A stretch of DNA of 64,000 bases from Lolium rigidum. Taxonomy: Eukaryota > Streptophyta > Magnoliopsida > Poales > Poaceae. The translations under genes were made by a program, and so were the position numbers. Of the stretch, positions 23,601 through 33,200 are shown in pieces. The notes beneath the pieces were generated by a model, which ran no database searches, was not told the origin of the DNA, and saw only the letters and a list, made by a program, of their open reading frames with translations. Within the stretch, counting starts at the first letter, position 1, and each line of letters starts with the position of its first letter. Where the stretch lies: positions 246,810,124 through 246,874,123 of the forward strand of contig NC_061514.1 of assembly GCF_022539505.1 (NCBI RefSeq), given 5' to 3'.

Positions 23601-24578
23601 CGACAAATACTAAAAATTCAAGGAGACAATATAGTAGTCAAAAAGAAAAATTACCCCGGGAAGGGGATTGGTGCTACTAAATGGCGTAATGCGACAAGCG
23701 GATGGAATAGCATCCTTCTTGTTCAGTGATGATATCTTTCGGATCAGTTTCTCCAAATCCTTCACATGAAGGTCTTTGGAGAGCCTGTCGATGTCTTCTT
23801 CACCAGCGTACATCCAAAGGGGATTTTGGTGAGCTTGGAGAGGCTGCACTCTAATCCTAAGGAAATAGGCTGTGATCTGAATACCCGACAGTTCTTTACC
23901 ACGAGTGTTCTGGAGCTGGTGAATGCGAGTCATCAGCGCCTCTGTCGCCAATTTCTCATCTTCAGCATCCCAGGAACGGCGGCGAAGGATTTTGGCTCCT
24001 CCGTTGAATGGGGCGATATTGAACTCCACTGAATCGGAGCTTTCTTCGTGCACATACATCCATTTTTTTCCGCCAACCTTGGACGGAGTCGGGGAATTTG
24101 ACGTCGAAATATTCGACGTCAGAACGAACACAGATGACAACACCGCCAATGTTGTAGGCGACGCCGTGGGAGCCATTACGGCGGAGGCAGAAGATACGCT
24201 TCCACAGAGCCCAATTAGGTTGGACTCCGAGGAAGCACTCACACAGTGTGATAAAAATCGACACGTGGAGGATGGAATTGGGCGTCGGCGATGCAGCTGA
24301 AGCCCATAGACAAAAAGAAGACCTCGAAGAAACTCGTGGATAGGGGGAGAAAGGCCACGGATGAGATGGTCAACGAAACTAACCCGGTACTCCATTGGAG
24401 GCGATGGATAGCTCTCCTCCTTGGGGAAGCACAACGCGTTCTCCTTCTTGGTGAACCCCAGCTTCTTCAGCAGGTTCATATCTTGGTTGGAGATCTTGGA
24501 TCTCTCCCATTCCAGATCTTCGGCGGCCATCTTGGATTCCGGAGTGTTGTGCCTGGTCAGGCGCGCGCGAGGTGGCAT
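20655..24578 (-). pseudogene. Antisense spliced gene of the Tat element (gypsy-type 'transposase_28'-like protein)
   Basis: On the minus strand a long open tract starts at an ATG at 24578 (MPPRARLTRH). It shows EYRVSFVDHLIRGLSPP and FLRGLLFVYGLQLH, then in another frame ECFLGVQPNWALWKRIFCL and YFDVKFPDSVQGWRKK, then returns to the first frame (EESSDSVEFNIAPF). This order matches the 'putative gypsy type transposon' domain of antisense ORFs in Tat elements. Two compensating frameshifts lie near 24290 and 24060. Later pieces are joined by good introns: donors near 23655, 23219 (GTAAGT), 22898 and 22687; acceptors near 23536 (TTTTTCGCAG), 23138, 22760, 22608, 22287 and 21652. They encode an acidic/Pro-rich linker, a coiled coil (KARKKAEADAKKAKAEAATV) and a conserved C-terminal part (20655-21650, 21835-22293). 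Function in the element is unknown; this copy is disabled by the frameshifts. Confidence 0.8.
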
Positions 24579-24978
24579 CAATGAGCGTGGAGGAGAAAGA
24601 TGCGAGCGTGGTTGAGCGCAGGAGGCAATGGGCACAGTGGAGGATTTTTGCAGAGGAAGAACAGAGGCGCGATGCGAGCGAAAGTTTTGGCGGAGGAAGA
24701 CGATGACCTTAAATAGAGGTGCGGTGAAACGACGCACTATTGGATGAGGAGATTGCGGGATTGATGGTGTACACGTGGACAAGGGGTAAAAAGTAATTTC
24801 GCGATGTGGAGAAAATACATGAGCTACAGTACGTGCGACAGGAAAAGTGGAGGACGTGTGTCCCCCACTTGCACGACGTGTCAATTTGCTGAGAAGTTTG
24901 GGCCCGCAAGTCAGAGAAAGAGCAGTTCTCGCGTTTTCCCGATGCAGCGGTCGTGGCTATCGTCAGCAATGATGTCAC

Positions 24979-25973
24979 CTTGGCAAGAGAAAAATTCGGC
25001 TAAGCAGCTTCGTCATAATGGCGACAGCAGAAGATTGTTGATTATTTCGAGAGCCTTTGATCAAATACAAGTTTTTGATCAAATGCTCGGGGGCTACTTT
25101 GGAATAATGAAAAACTTCGAGAGTGACAAAATAGAAATGGCGAGAGCCTATGATCAAATACTAGCATTTGTTCATAGCCTCGGGGGCTACTCCCATCGGG
25201 AGCGCTGTTCGCGCACCCGATAGATATAAAAAATTTGAAAAAGAAGGAAAATATAGCAACGTAAGGCGTTGAGCCTACACCCAAGCACAAGTCCTTGGCT
25301 GTAGCCTCGGGGGCTACTCCCATCGGGAACGCTGTTCGCGTGCCCGATGAAATTATAAAGAAAAGAGGATAAGAAAAAAGTGTGAGCATATTTCGAGTTA
25401 TAGTAAATAACTCTACATATACTCCCATCGGGAGAGCAATATAAGTCATCCGTTGACTCAATAAAATGTGCTATTCCATCAGCCGAAAAATCACTCGACA
25501 ATATACTCTCAGAGCGCCAAAGTTGCGAATAATCTCTGAATGCCGCAAAACTTTGCGAAGGTAAGACCCCAGATCCGTTCTGAGTGGCGTGGTGCCGTCT
25601 CTGACGTCGGTTTGCTACTTTTTTCCGTATCAAAAGATACGAAGAAAAATCCTAACGGACGCGTTAGGTACCCGATAAAATATGACTGGGACTCGACAGA
25701 ATGGTAAGACCTTAAGCGGCACCTGTCGAAGTTTACACCAGTATCCCGAGATCATGTCCAGGGACGTGATCTTGAAGTAGTTTTTTGCGGATTGCCACTA
25801 GAGCAGTTAACTAGTACCTGATCCATCAGATGAACTAGCCCCAACTACCATTATCCCTGTACAATATATAATTTCGTATCCAAAAATATGTGATAAAGTT
25901 CCGAGTTATTGAACGAATATAAAGTTGGAGATTTTCCCTGACTCTGCGATTCAAGCAAAATCTCGGGGGCTAC
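24979..25973 (+). other. Tat 3' region with repeated polypurine-tract-like motif
   Basis: CTCGGGGGCTAC occurs at 25086-25097, 25179-25190, 25306-25317 and 25962-25973. Only the last abuts the 3' LTR and is the functional polypurine tract. Two upstream copies are followed by TCCCATCGGGA and GCTGTTCGCG. No ORF with domains is present. Confidence 0.75.
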
Positions 25974-26359
25974 TGACATAGCATCCCCAATGGGCCTGCC
26001 GAAGATGGTACCCGGGGTTTACTGAAGGCCCACGACCCGAAGGATAAGGAGAGTCGGAAGCCCAAATTGTTATTAAGAAAAGCTAGAGTTGTATTAGGAA
26101 GCATTATTTGTAATCTTGCGGGATGGGTTAGAAACCCTCCCGGACTCTGTAAACTTGTGTATCACGAATCCCTCGGCTCCGCCTCCTATATAAGGGGGAG
26201 TCGAGGGACAAAGAGAGAATCGAATCATTGTCTCACAAACCCTAGTTTTCATATCGTCGAGTACTTTTCGGCTGAAACCTTCGAGATCTACTTGCCCTCT
26301 ACTTCCAACTAAAACCCTAGTCTACAACCCGTAGGCATTGATAAGTTAATCCCTTGTCA
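25974..26359 (+). repeat. 3' LTR of the Tat element
   Basis: This 386-bp LTR differs from the 5' LTR by one deleted G and three substitutions by eye. It is followed by the GGAAC target duplication. Confidence 0.95.
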
Positions 26360-26364
26360 GGAAC

Positions 26365-27526
26365 AGTACTCAAACACCGTCGTCGCCCGATCAAAGATCT
26401 TGGGTTTTCACCTTGAAGATAGTCCCCGCTCTCAAAACAATGCCTCCACCAAGGTCATTGCCAGGCACAACCAGTTAAGGCCAGATCTTGAGTTTTCACT
26501 CTGAAAGGTAGGACTCTGCACTTCACCTATGTTGTCGCCCCCACTTTCATACCGCTGATGTGAAGCCCGGAACACCAAGCAAGCCCCTCAACAACGCGGA
26601 GACTTGAACCTCCCTTAGCTAGTCCTCTCCTCCGGCCTTCATGAAATTCTCTTCTTCCGACTTTCATCATGGATCCATAGTCACTTGATGTCAACACAGA
26701 AAAAGAGCTTCGCGCCGCTCCCTCCAGAACTAATCGGTCGGAATAAAAGCATGGGTGTGCACGACCGAATACCTCTGATCCAGCAAGCTCCAGGCAACGC
26801 ACTGTTACATTCGCCGGCGGAGCCTTCCGGAACTCAACCCCCTGGCCAGATCACGAGTCCAGGCCTCCGGTAGGTCCTCCTCTTCACGCAAGAGAGGCCC
26901 TAGGACCGCAGCCTTTATTCAGGTCGGACCCCCACGTCAGCGACCATCCCAGGCTGGCCAATCCAACCCTCCACCGGCGACACCATCGCCGGCTTCCATG
27001 CTCCTCCATCTCGTCGCCAGATCGCGGTGATAGATCAAGGATCCACCACCACCAACCGCATGCCAACCCTCTCCGGCGAAGAAGAGGGCCACCTCCTTCG
27101 TCGAACCCAAGGCTGCTGCCCCGGGCGCCCTCGTGTCGCGGAAGAATCCCGAGATCGCCTCCACGCACCGACGAGACGCGGGGGGAGGGCATGGCCGCCG
27201 CTCACCCAGCCCCTGCCGGAGTGCTGCGGGGGAGAGCTGACGGAAGGAGGGAGACATGCCGCCACCACCCAACCCACCCGCGCCGGCCGGTCCGCCAGGG
27301 GACAACCATCGGGAGGAGGGGGCCACAGCGCACGTCGCCCATCCCATCCGATCTGCGCCTGCTCCGCCATGCGTCGAGGAGGTGGGATCCGACCGCCGTT
27401 CGTCACGCAGCGACGAGGAAGGCCCCCACCACCGCCACGCCCCGAGGGTCTTTGCCCTGGCGACGTTACCGGCGGCGGCGACAACGGTTAGGGTTGGGTG
27501 CGGGAGGGAGGGAGGGTTGGGTGCGG
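26365..27526 (-). other. 5' portion of the LINE-like retroposon
   Basis: This is GC-rich sequence with many overlapping ORFs on both strands caused by base composition. No RT, endonuclease or other domain was recognised. Read on the minus strand it begins CCGCACCCAACCCTCCC, a leader-like start. Confidence 0.5.
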
Positions 27527-27537
27527 GAGTGGATGTT

Positions 27538-27763
27538 GGTTGCTAATTTCTTTTATTCTAGCTAATACGAGTATGGAACTTGCGCGGAAATTCCAGGAAA
27601 TTTAACAATCTTTTACAATGAACACGGCATGGACGACCAGGTCCTCGCGTTCCTTCCATCGTTCCCGAATATTCGCGTCAAGTCAAGTCGTCTACCGTGC
27701 TCACTCGCAGCTTTTCCTAGTATATAATATGATCCAATCGAAGCAGACCAAGCAAGCAACAGC
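27538..27763 (+). promoter_or_regulatory. WAK proximal promoter (about 226 bp left between retroposon and ATG)
   Basis: TATATAAT at about 27721-27728 is a plausible TATA box 36-43 bp before the ATG, so the 5' UTR would be very short. The W-box type element AGTCAA (TTGACT on the minus strand, 27681-27686), with a second TTGAC core at 27677-27681, is a WRKY site common in defence-receptor promoters. Everything further upstream was displaced by 19.4 kb of inserted DNA. Confidence 0.6.
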
Positions 27764-29975
27764 ATGTCGAGAATGCCGACCACCGTCCTGCTACTGATCG
27801 TGTTGCATTCCCTTGTGGCCGTGGCGTCGGCTCAGTCGAAGCTGGCATTGGCGCGAGAGGGGTGCCGCGACAGCTGCGGCAACATCACCGTCCCCTACCC
27901 CTTCGGCATCGGCAGCGGCTGCTACCGCGTCGACGGCCTCGGGAGCCGGGGTTTCGAGCTTGTGTGCAATGACACCGGCCCCTCCGCTCCCCGGCTCACC
28001 TTCTTCAGCTACAACTACAGCCTCGCCGACTTCTCCCTCGCCACCAGCCAGGTCACGGTCTACGTCAAGGCGACCACGGCGTGCTTCGACTTCACGGGCG
28101 GGCTCATCGGCGGGGACGCCGGTGCGTACACGTCCGTCGACACCAGCGTGTACCGCTTGTCCAGCGAAGGCGATATTGACGTGCCCGTCGTGCTCGACTG
28201 GGCCGTCCGGGATGTCGGCGACTGCAGCGCCGCCCGGAACGCGAGGGACTTCGCGTGCCGGAGCGCGCACAGCACCTGCTTCGACGTCGCCAACAACGGC
28301 GGGTACGGCTGTAACTGCTCTACGGGCTACGACGGCAACCCCTACCTCGACGATGGATGCAGAGGTACGACCGAGGAAAGGCCTTCAGAATTCAGAATTC
28401 TTCAGTCTTGGAAGTACTAAATTCTCCTGCAAGCTGACATGAATTTGTCTAACCAAATGGTGATTCATTGCTCTGCAAACCCATAGACATCGACGAGTGC
28501 CAACGTAAAGACTTGTGCTACGGAATCTGCGAAAACACGCCGGGAAACTACACTTGCCAATGCCCTCGGGGGACAAGTGGAAATCCCAGAGTGAAGGATG
28601 GTTGCCGACCAGATTCACCACAAGACAAGTTCACCTTAGCTCTCAAAATTGTTACAGGTACACACTGATCAATTCATTGATCAACATATTTTGGGAGTAT
28701 CACATTGGTTATTCATTCAAATTCTTCTCGGTGTCAGTTATATACTCCATGTGCTAATGATCGAGTATGCAATATTCAGGAGTCAGCGTGGCAGTGATCT
28801 TGTTAGGGTCCATGTGCTGCTGCCTCTGCCTGGCGAGGCAGAAGAGCAAGCTCGTCAGAACAAAGCAGAAATTCTTCGAGCACAACGGAGGCGTCATTCT
28901 GCAGCAACAAATGCAGTCATACGGTAGAACCACCGGCGGGTTCAAGATTTTCTCCGCTGAAGAGCTCAAGAAGGCGACCAACAATTTCGCCGCCGATCAG
29001 ATCCTCGGCCGTGGCGGCCACGGCATCGTCTATAGAGGTGTCCTCGCAGACAATTCGGTGGTGGCCATCAAGAAGTCCAAGTTGATGGAGGAGACCGAGA
29101 CCAAGGAGTTCACGAGGGAGATGTTCATTCTCTCCCAAATTAACCACCGGAACGTCGTCAAGCTGCTCGGCTGCTGTCTTGAGGTGGAGGTGCCGATGCT
29201 GGTGTATGAGTATGTCTCAAATGGCACCCTATACCAGTACATCCATGGGGGAAAGGGCCTTGATGCCAACACACCCTTGGATACCCGTCTTCGGATAGCG
29301 GCGGAGTCGGCGGAGGCGCTGGCCTACATGCACTCATCGGCCTCGCCACCGATCCTCCACGGTGACGTCAAGACGGCCAACATCCTGCTCGACAGCAGCC
29401 TCACCGCAAAAGTAACGGACTTTGGGGCGTCAAAGCTGGCTCCAAATGATGAGGCCGAGATCGCCACGCTAGTGCAAGGAACCTGCGGGTACCTGGACCC
29501 CGAGTACCTTATGACATGCAGGTTGACTGACAAGAGCGATGTGTATAGCTTTGGTGTCGTTCTACTGGAGCTGCTGACCAGGAAGAAGGTTCTCTGTTTT
29601 GACGGCCCGGAAGAAAATAGGAGCCTTGTGTCACGTTTCGTAATGGCCGTGAAAGCTGGGCGGCATGACGAGCTCATGGATGACAGTGTGAGGAAGGAGA
29701 TGGGGCAGGAGGCTCTCCAAGAGGTATCACACCTCCTCATGCGATGCGTGAGCATGAACGGCGAGGAACGTCCGGGGATGAAGGAGATCGCGGAGAGGCT
29801 GGAGGCACTGAGAAGATACCAGCGGCATCCTTGGGGCCAGGCTGGTGGAGGTGATTCGGAGGAGGAGGACAGGAGCTTGCTTGGGAGGAACCAACACCGT
29901 GATGTGGACTACAAATTCAGACCTCATGACGTGCTTGATCTTGAGGGGAGCAGTACACGCTATTTCAGCGTGTAG
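27764..29975 (+). CDS. Wall-associated receptor kinase (WAK-like), three exons, 655 aa
   Basis: Exons are 27764-28364, 28487-28657 and 28780-29975. Junctions are AGAG|GTACGA, CATAG|ACATC, ACAG|GTACAC and TTCAG|GAGTC, and the frame is kept throughout. The protein has a signal peptide (about 1-24, ending VASAQ), then a galacturonan-binding WAK module with [16 protein letters not shown] (39-53). An EGF-like repeat follows at about 154-200, then a calcium-binding EGF starting DIDEC (201-239) and a membrane helix (about 258-276). The cytoplasmic Ser/Thr kinase (about 331-601) has GRGGHG (334-339), Lys 355 in VAIKK, HGD with Asp 453, DFG with Asp 471, and CGYLDPEY in the activation segment. HGD instead of HRD makes it a non-RD kinase. 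All catalytic residues are present. WAKs link pectin in the wall to intracellular signalling, often in pathogen response. The specific ligand and orthologue cannot be told from here. Confidence 0.95.
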
Positions 29976-30240
29976 GTCCATCGTTTTAACGTTTTTCTTA
30001 AACCACTAGGCACGCTTTATTGATTGGTAAACGTTGTTGCATCCTTTATTGGAAATGAAGAAAAAAAAGCTTCATGTTGAATTCCCATCTGAACTTGAGT
30101 GTTTGTTGATAGAGATTGGATTTTGATATGCCCTGTTGTTTCTCCAGTTTTATGTTCGTTCTGTTTGTAGAAGTTCATTACTGCTTCGCATCAATGCAGC
30201 TTATGTAATCAATCTTACTATGTTGAGTGGATTTTTTTTA
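29976..30240 (+). other. WAK 3' flank / 3' UTR
   Basis: This is AT-rich DNA after the stop codon. No canonical AATAAA was found; an A-rich GAAGAAAAAAAAGC tract lies at about 30057. A poly-T plus ATCGAAAAAAAGG motif at about 30232-30252 resembles the LINE-like 3' end at 8115 and may be a short retroposon tail. Confidence 0.4.
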
Positions 30241-33200
30241 TCGAAAAAAAGGAGACCACCGCCAAGGGCAAGGCGCGAGTTTCTTCTCGTGATCTGGTCT
30301 ACATGTATGCCAAATGGGTCAAGTCTAAATTCTTGTTTTATGTCAAGATGGATCAAGTGGCCTCTCAGAATATATGTATTGCATCTCTGTCCCGACGGTA
30401 TGATTGCTGCACCCCCATGGGGCTCTCACAGGCGTTTGGATTTTCGGCCGTCCGATCGAGCTGACGTGGCGCGATCTCGGCCGGCCGTTCGTCCAGGGCG
30501 CTGAGGCCCTCCCGCAGACCCACTTTTTATCCATGGGTCGCGAAAAGCCCCGCTCGGCCCGAACTCTCGCCCGTGTCCTCCCCTTCCTCTCCCCTCGCGC
30601 CCGCATCCCCGCCGCCGCACGCCTCTCTCCCTCTCCTTCTCTCCCCGCACCACCCTTCTGCCTCCACACGTCCCTCTCCGGAACCGCCGGCGTGAGCGTC
30701 GGGCGGCGCGGCCGACCTCCGGCAGGGGCCAACGGTACGGCCAAGGGGCGGCGCGACCGGTTCCCGTAGGGATGGCGGCGCGGGCGACCTCCACAGGCCA
30801 TTGACCTCCACAGGCCACTCCTTTTCTTCTCCCTCGCGGCCGCCAGAAGTGGAATCGGCCTCGACCGTCTGCTCGCGCATCACCACATCGCCGGCGGGCG
30901 TCTTCGTCGCCGTGGCGTCACTTCTCCTCACAAATCCGACGCCGGGGAAATTGACGAAGGAGGATGCACGGCGGAGTCTGGCCGCCTCGCACGGCTTGGC
31001 GGCGGTGAGGAGAAAAATTCGCGGAGCGGAGGGTTGAGCAGCGGCTCGAGATTGACAGCAGCAGCAGAGAAATTTAGGGGCTTGGGGGAGAAGTGGATGC
31101 ACGAGGGGATTGAGGATGAGCTGGGTTGTGCTGGACTGCTGGCCTCCTCTGCATCTTTGGCGTCACCGACGACGCCGACCACCGACGCAGGGCCTGCCCT
31201 CCTTAGCCTCTTCTTTGAAGGGGACCTGCAGGTTCCTCCTCCTCTCTCATCTCTATTTCCTCTTCTCTCTTTCTCTCTCACAGGATCCCCATGTTCCTGC
31301 AGCCACCGGAGGGTATCACGGATCTGTGAAGAAAACTTTGGTGCAGGTGAGTTTCTTTACATTTCTTCTCTGCTTTCTTTTCCCCTCTTTTATTTATATT
31401 TTCAGACATTGGTTTCCAAATAGGTCAGCATCGGATTGTTTGGTTGGAATTTTCAGGGGCTGTTTTGAGCTATGAGATGTGATTACTTCAACCCTTTGCA
31501 CTCTTGTTTTATTGTAGTGTTGAGAACACCAGACCAGTGAGGACGCAGATAGATGTGGTGAGGACTGATTGTTGCAGAGTGTCGGCAGTATGTCCGTAGG
31601 TCTACAGAAATGACAATAAATCTGGACACTTCGTTTGAGGCAAATGGGCTACAATTCTTCAGCTAGGATTATATTAGGTGTGCAAAAAAGGTTATTATGC
31701 CCATGATTTCGAATTTTATTCCCTAAATGTAAGTTGTATAATATGTCCTAGGCTTTCCATGGAGTATCTAATTGTGATATTTGGCTGGGTGGTTTTGTCG
31801 CACTGATCAGTTTAGTATTGTCCAGAACTGAGTTCTTGCTGCATGCAGCAATCTCTTGTATTTTTTATAACATGAACCAATGAAATTATACTAACTTTTC
31901 CTTGCATCATATCAGGGTAAAATATCTGATGTTCTATGTTCATGGTGGAAGACAGCTAATCATATACTAGACAGAATGAGATTCTTCAGTTACAGGTGTA
32001 TATCATTTTTTAATATGGAATTGTAATATTTTGATCCAGAAAGTTGATCCATTGCATTCTATATAGAGCTTGCTGTACAATTTTATCATTCACATTCTTC
32101 CAATACTAATTAGCTATTCCTATAAAATTCCATTGGTCATCTAAGAAAGGGATATAAACCTTATATTTGTGTTTTTTCGGTATTTTTCTGCTATGTTCAT
32201 GATAGTTAGCTTTGTCGTTGGTTACATCTGATCTATAATACCATTGTATTCATAGGTTGAACATGTATCAGCCGGTACTCGACCACCATCTGTTAGATAT
32301 TTAATTTTCTGGTTCTTGTGACTATGGAGGTTTACTTTTGTTTTCAGATGTTATACAAATGAAGGAAAATGAGATATGAGATATTTTCCAAGGAAGATAT
32401 TGGAATGGTTTTGTCTTGCTGCATGTCAAGCAATGAAATGTCCTTTTCTATCTTTCTTAGTTTATGCATGCACTTTCTCAAAATAAAAGTAACAATGAAA
32501 ATCCCATTTGTGTATACGTGTAATTTCTGGTTTCTGCAACCTATATCCAACTCCTTTGTCCCCCGTAGTGTCATGTACTCTTGGCAGTAGTATACCAGGG
32601 GGATACTTTGCTCCAACTGCTGATATGCATCTTGGTGATTATTATTCTCAGTTGTTTCAAAGTATCTTATATTGCTTTCAAACGGTTATGCGTGTAGGGT
32701 GCCTGTCGATCCTCTTGAGTGGCAAATTGCTCAAGAGATGGCAAACAGTATAGTTGGCTAACACCGTTGGACCTGCAGAGTCTGTATTGAGGGTGGCTAC
32801 ATCTGGACATGTGAAGAAACTTTTGTTCAAGGTAATATCAGAATTCTGACTCTAGATGTCTCTCTGAGGAGTTTTGATGTCATGTGACAACTATTTTTTG
32901 TTAATATTTATGTATTCATTACCAAACGATGCACTAGGTAAAACCATTTTCAGGGAGGCCGATAATCTGTAAACGTTTTCGTAGGGTGATACAAAATAAT
33001 ATGTTCATGCATTTATACTCTTGATGTATGCTTTATCTTTGAGGAGGCAAGAAATTTATTTATATTTTGTGGAGGCTAGATTTTCTTTTGATTTTCTCAC
33101 TTCCACAGCTGCTTGGAAGTAAATAAAGAATTTCCATTCTCCTAATGTACATCATTGAAAGGGAGCTCATTGAAATCATTGTAAGTGCCAATATATCATT

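Larger units (their letters stand above)
8356..26359 (+). mobile_element. Ty3/gypsy retrotransposon, Tat lineage, with nested insertions
   Basis: The borders are firm. TGACATAG...CTTGTCA LTRs lie at both ends, and GGAAC is duplicated at 8351-8355 and 26360-26364. Subtracting two nested insertions (506 and 4,465 bp including their TSDs) leaves about 13.0 kb. The order is LTR, primer-binding site, gag, DGGSS-type protease, RT, RNase H, a second RNase H, integrase, an antisense spliced gene, a purine-rich tract and LTR. The second RNase H and the antisense ORF before the 3' LTR are features of the Tat clade (for example the maize Grande and Retand groups). The LTRs differ by only 3 substitutions and 1 indel by eye, so the insertion is young. 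The coding region is nevertheless thoroughly broken. Confidence 0.92.
8115..27526 (-). mobile_element. LINE-like retroposon in reverse orientation, split by the Tat gypsy element
   Basis: The left piece (8115-8355) opens with poly-T followed by TCGATAAAGGGAATATAT, which in reverse is a 3' end with a poly-A tail. The right piece (26365-27526) is GC-rich. GAGTGGATGTT is repeated at 8106-8116 and 27527-27537, giving a variable-length TSD typical of LINE-type target-primed integration. Without the gypsy insertion the retroposon is only about 1.4 kb. No RT or endonuclease domain is visible. The 149-aa minus-strand ORF at 27035-27484 is Pro/Gly/Arg-rich and I do not recognise it. It is probably a deleted or non-autonomous LINE. 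It landed about 230 bp upstream of the WAK start codon. Confidence 0.65.

Noticed and set aside
23610..24884. Taking the full 424-codon minus-strand ORF as one protein
   Set aside because: The first 102 codons precede the likely start at 24578, and the middle is out of frame relative to the conserved domain.
26937..27565. Several ORFs of 100-150 codons on both strands upstream of the WAK gene
   Set aside because: Overlapping open frames in GC-rich DNA, Pro/Gly/Arg-rich, are a composition effect inside the retroposon.
27791..28442. Alternative frames over WAK exon 1 (159 and 209 codons)
   Set aside because: They are GC-rich shadows; the frame with signal peptide, WAK and EGF cysteine patterns is the real one.
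30343..31102. Minus-strand ORFs of 130-191 codons in the GC-rich block
   Set aside because: They are low-complexity Arg/Gly/Pro translations with no conserved motif and competing ORFs on both strands.
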